A stretch of DNA of 23,052 nucleotides from IMG/VR virus record IMGVR_UViG_3300006033_000112, positions 1-23,052 of that record; one strand, 5' to 3'. This document shows, piece by piece, positions 21,634 to 23,052 of the stretch (the first letter of the stretch is position 1; the number at the start of each line of letters is the position of its first letter). The notes below the pieces were generated by a model. It worked only from the letters and a program-made list of their open reading frames with translations, did not search any database and had not been told where the DNA came from. Both the position numbers and the translations under genes were made by a program. The DNA is from a virus.

Positions 21634-22315
21634 GGTCTGCCTCCTTCCTGAGTGCGTCGTGGGGAAGCATCTGCGATATGAGCGCCGTTCGCTGTTTGTG
21701 TATATCCCTTAGATGGATGGGGCACCGAGCAGCATCACAGTCAACCGCGCAGAGACGACTGTTGCCTCTATTATCGAAGATGTGGCCAACAGGGAAACGG
21801 TAGTATTGGTCGATAGGAAACGGCTTGCTCATGTGCTTACACGGCCACGCAAGTTCTGGCCTAGTCCAACTACCGTTTGCTATCTTTCCCCTACACGCCG
21901 GACAGCCGAAACTATCAGGGATAGTGGGTATGACCGCTTCCACATACCGTGGTACGAACGCGGCTAGATCAGTGAATGCAACAGGGCCAATGCGCTCTAC
22001 AATATCAATGGCAAGATGGGGCGACATGAAGCCGAGTACGAGTTCTCCAAACCCGTGGCAGCGTTCACAGAGGCTTCTTTTGTTGTCGCTCATGCCAGAA
22101 CCCTTACACTTGCGACACATCTTGCGCTCACCAGGACATCGCTTCAATGCAGCACGGCAGTCATGGCAAAGCATCACGCCCGATGCGACAAACCCACCAC
22201 GAGAGGCATCGTTCAAACGCTCGCCACATGAGGTACAAAGATTGTACGCGGCATAACCTCCCCACGAGAACGGGGAGTCCCATGAGTGTTCTCCGACGAC
22301 ATGCGCTCCACCCAT
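21620..22315 (-). CDS. Multi-CxxC zinc protein with DnaJ-type repeats
   Basis: A 231-residue protein rich in paired cysteines: C27/C30, C50/C53, CRKCKGSG at 67-74, CERCHGFG at 83-90, CPAC at 138-141, and further C159, C189, C193 and C198. Two CxxCxGxG units are the signature of the DnaJ cysteine-rich domain, but no J domain is present. The middle (about 95-130) is helical without cysteines. It probably binds several zinc ions and may act in protein or nucleic acid contacts; no function is claimed. GC is clearly lower than around it (30-32 of 60 per line counted in 21781-21960), suggesting recent acquisition. ATG 22315 has AAGGAG formed by the previous gene's last codons. Confidence 0.75.
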   Translation of the reverse strand: MGGAHVVGEHSWDSPFSWGGYAAYNLCTSCGERLNDASRGGFVASGVMLCHDCRAALKRCPGERKMCRKCKGSGMSDNKRSLCERCHGFGELVLGFMSPHLAIDIVERIGPVAFTDLAAFVPRYVEAVIPTIPDSFGCPACRGKIANGSWTRPELAWPCKHMSKPFPIDQYYRFPVGHIFDNRGNSRLCAVDCDAARCPIHLRDIHKQRTALISQMLPHDALRKEADHDRA

Positions 22316-22318
22316 CTC

Positions 22319-22516
22319 CTACTCCTTCCTGAGTGCGTCGGTGAGGGCGGCGAGAGCACCGCTAGCACGAGGGTCGCTGCGCCGGTCGTACCGTTGCGCG
22401 TCCTGCACAACAGTGGGAGTTGTGGCATCACCCTCATGTGAGGCGATGTCACCTCGGGTAGCGGTAGCAGCCGCTATCTGGTCGGTCGGATTAGCGGGAG
22501 TAGTCGCGTCACTCAC
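22319..22516 (-). CDS. Small polar protein, unknown
   Basis: A 65-residue protein rich in Ala, Thr and Asp, probably disordered for 50 residues, ending in a short helix ALAALTDALRKE. GTG 22516 overlaps the preceding stop by eight bases and uses the AAGGAGG embedded in that gene's C-terminal codons; its own last codons give AAGGAG to the next gene. Function unknown. Confidence 0.6.
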   Translation of the reverse strand: MSDATTPANPTDQIAAATATRGDIASHEGDATTPTVVQDAQRYDRRSDPRASGALAALTDALRKE

Positions 22517-22754
22517 TGTCGGCCTCCTTCACGAGTGTGGCGAGGTGTGCGTCGAGTTCGGATTCGTAGCCGTCCTCATGCAGCAGCCTCCACGCCGCCT
22601 CGTCGGTGATGGGAGCGGCGAGGCGTTCGACCTCGGCACGTTCAGCAAGGAAGTACCGCCACAGTTCGTCAACGCTGATTCGCCTGTGGAGCGCGTCCAT
22701 CTGGTAACTCGACTCAAGGTCAACGAACAGGCCGTCACTCATGCGGTCACTCAT
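22509..22754 (-). CDS. Small acidic protein, unknown
   Basis: An 81-residue helical protein with SVDELWRYFLAERAEVERL and AWRLLHEDG, ending LATLVKEADSE. ATG 22754 uses AAGGAGG seven bases upstream, inside the preceding gene's end, and overlaps it by eight bases (ATGAGTGA). An in-frame ATG at 22742 is possible but has no ribosome site. Function unknown; its C-terminus resembles that of the neighbour at 22747. Confidence 0.65.
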   Translation of the reverse strand: MSDRMSDGLFVDLESSYQMDALHRRISVDELWRYFLAERAEVERLAAPITDEAAWRLLHEDGYESELDAHLATLVKEADSE

Positions 22755-23052
22755 CGTCTACCTCCTTCACAAGTGGGGCGAGAGCGTCACGCATGTCGTC
22801 GAGCGAGCAGCCGATGTCGCTATCGTCCTCGCAGAAGCGGGTGGCACACTCGTCGCATGTGTCTTGCAGGTAGTCGGTCACCGCCTCTGCCACCGCTACG
22901 AGTGCGGCGATGGTGTCGTCGGTGAGGAGACGCGACACGAGTACTGACCTCGCACTCATCTTGCTATCGAGGCGACGGGCCAGCTCAACGATGTCGGCAC
23001 GGTCATACGTCAGATAGGCGTCCTCCGCTTCGAGCCAAGCATCCAACGCCGC
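22747..23052 (-). CDS. Cys-containing small protein, 5' end outside window
   Basis: At least 101 codons are open to the right edge; there is no ATG or GTG near the edge (only a TTG at 23046), so the start is probably outside. The helical N-terminal part reads AYLTYDRADIVELARRLD. A four-cysteine stretch CDECATRFCEDDSDIGC follows, then MRDALAPLVKEVDDE. It is similar in plan to the gene at 20573-20878. Its last Lys-Glu codons supply the next gene's AAGGAGG. Function unknown. Confidence 0.65.
   Translation of the reverse strand, partial: AALDAWLEAEDAYLTYDRADIVELARRLDSKMSARSVLVSRLLTDDTIAALVAVAEAVTDYLQDTCDECATRFCEDDSDIGCSLDDMRDALAPLVKEVDDE

Noticed and set aside
21713-21967. + strand 84-codon frame with a native-looking sequence opposite the multi-CxxC gene
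   Set aside because: The - strand gene shows ordered CxxC pairs, a ribosome site and coupling to neighbours; the + frame has no ribosome site and is isolated. It looks natural mainly because local GC is lower.
3425-22513. Recurrent GCGTCACT octamer (for example 3425, 11539, 15991, 19067, 22506) as possible operator or stoperator
   Set aside because: Several copies are inside coding sequence where AGT GAC GC encodes Ser-Asp-Ala; orientation and context differ, so codon usage explains it well enough.
1-23052. CRISPR array, insertion sequence or rRNA
   Set aside because: No regularly spaced repeats, transposase motifs or rRNA-like stretches were seen.

Overview
This window is a stretch of a temperate, long-tailed (siphovirus-type) phage genome with high GC. 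It is most likely read from the circular or excised form, or from a permuted contig, because phage genes lie on both sides of the attachment site. The host is probably a high-GC Gram-positive bacterium: Shine-Dalgarno sequences are strong (AAGGAGG or GAGGTGA types), the att core is the 3' part of a tRNA-Lys(UUU) with an encoded CCA, and the head-neck-tail genes belong to families usual in phages of Bacillota and related Gram-positives. A Coriobacteriia-like or other high-GC actinobacterial host would fit, but the sequence does not settle this.

Layout, left to right. (1) 1-987: a tyrosine integrase cut by the window edge, on the + strand. (2) 988-1289: an attP region with the 3' tRNA-Lys fragment in the middle and two pairs of direct repeats placed almost symmetrically around it. 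(3) 1290-1706: a small + strand lipoprotein, a probable lysogenic-conversion or exclusion gene, facing the end of the late genes across two GC-rich hairpins. (4) Everything from 23052 down to 1831 is one long leftward gene array on the - strand. In transcription order it holds: small early or unknown proteins including several Cys-rich ones (23052-20573); a candidate cos or TerS site (20461-20540); small and large terminase; portal; minor capsid (MuF-like) protein; a tiny zinc-ribbon protein; scaffold; major capsid protein with an inserted carbohydrate-binding-like domain; an acidic SAP-like protein; a polysaccharide-deacetylase fibre; a second structural protein; head-tail connector; three neck proteins; tail tube; two tail-assembly chaperones; tape measure; distal tail protein; tail hub-like protein; and the lysis genes (peptidoglycan-binding protein, amidase, two membrane proteins).

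Most leftward genes overlap by 1-8 nt or are a few nt apart, and the Shine-Dalgarno of one gene is often the last Lys-Glu or Glu-Glu codons of the gene before it, so translation is probably coupled along the whole array. The clearest departures from a standard map are the deacetylase/knob fibre of lower GC in the head-gene block, the extra domain in the capsid protein, the endolysin encoded as two separate genes, and a lower-GC gene with DnaJ-type cysteine repeats in the early region. No repressor, Cro, excisionase or replication gene is visible here; they would lie outside the window.
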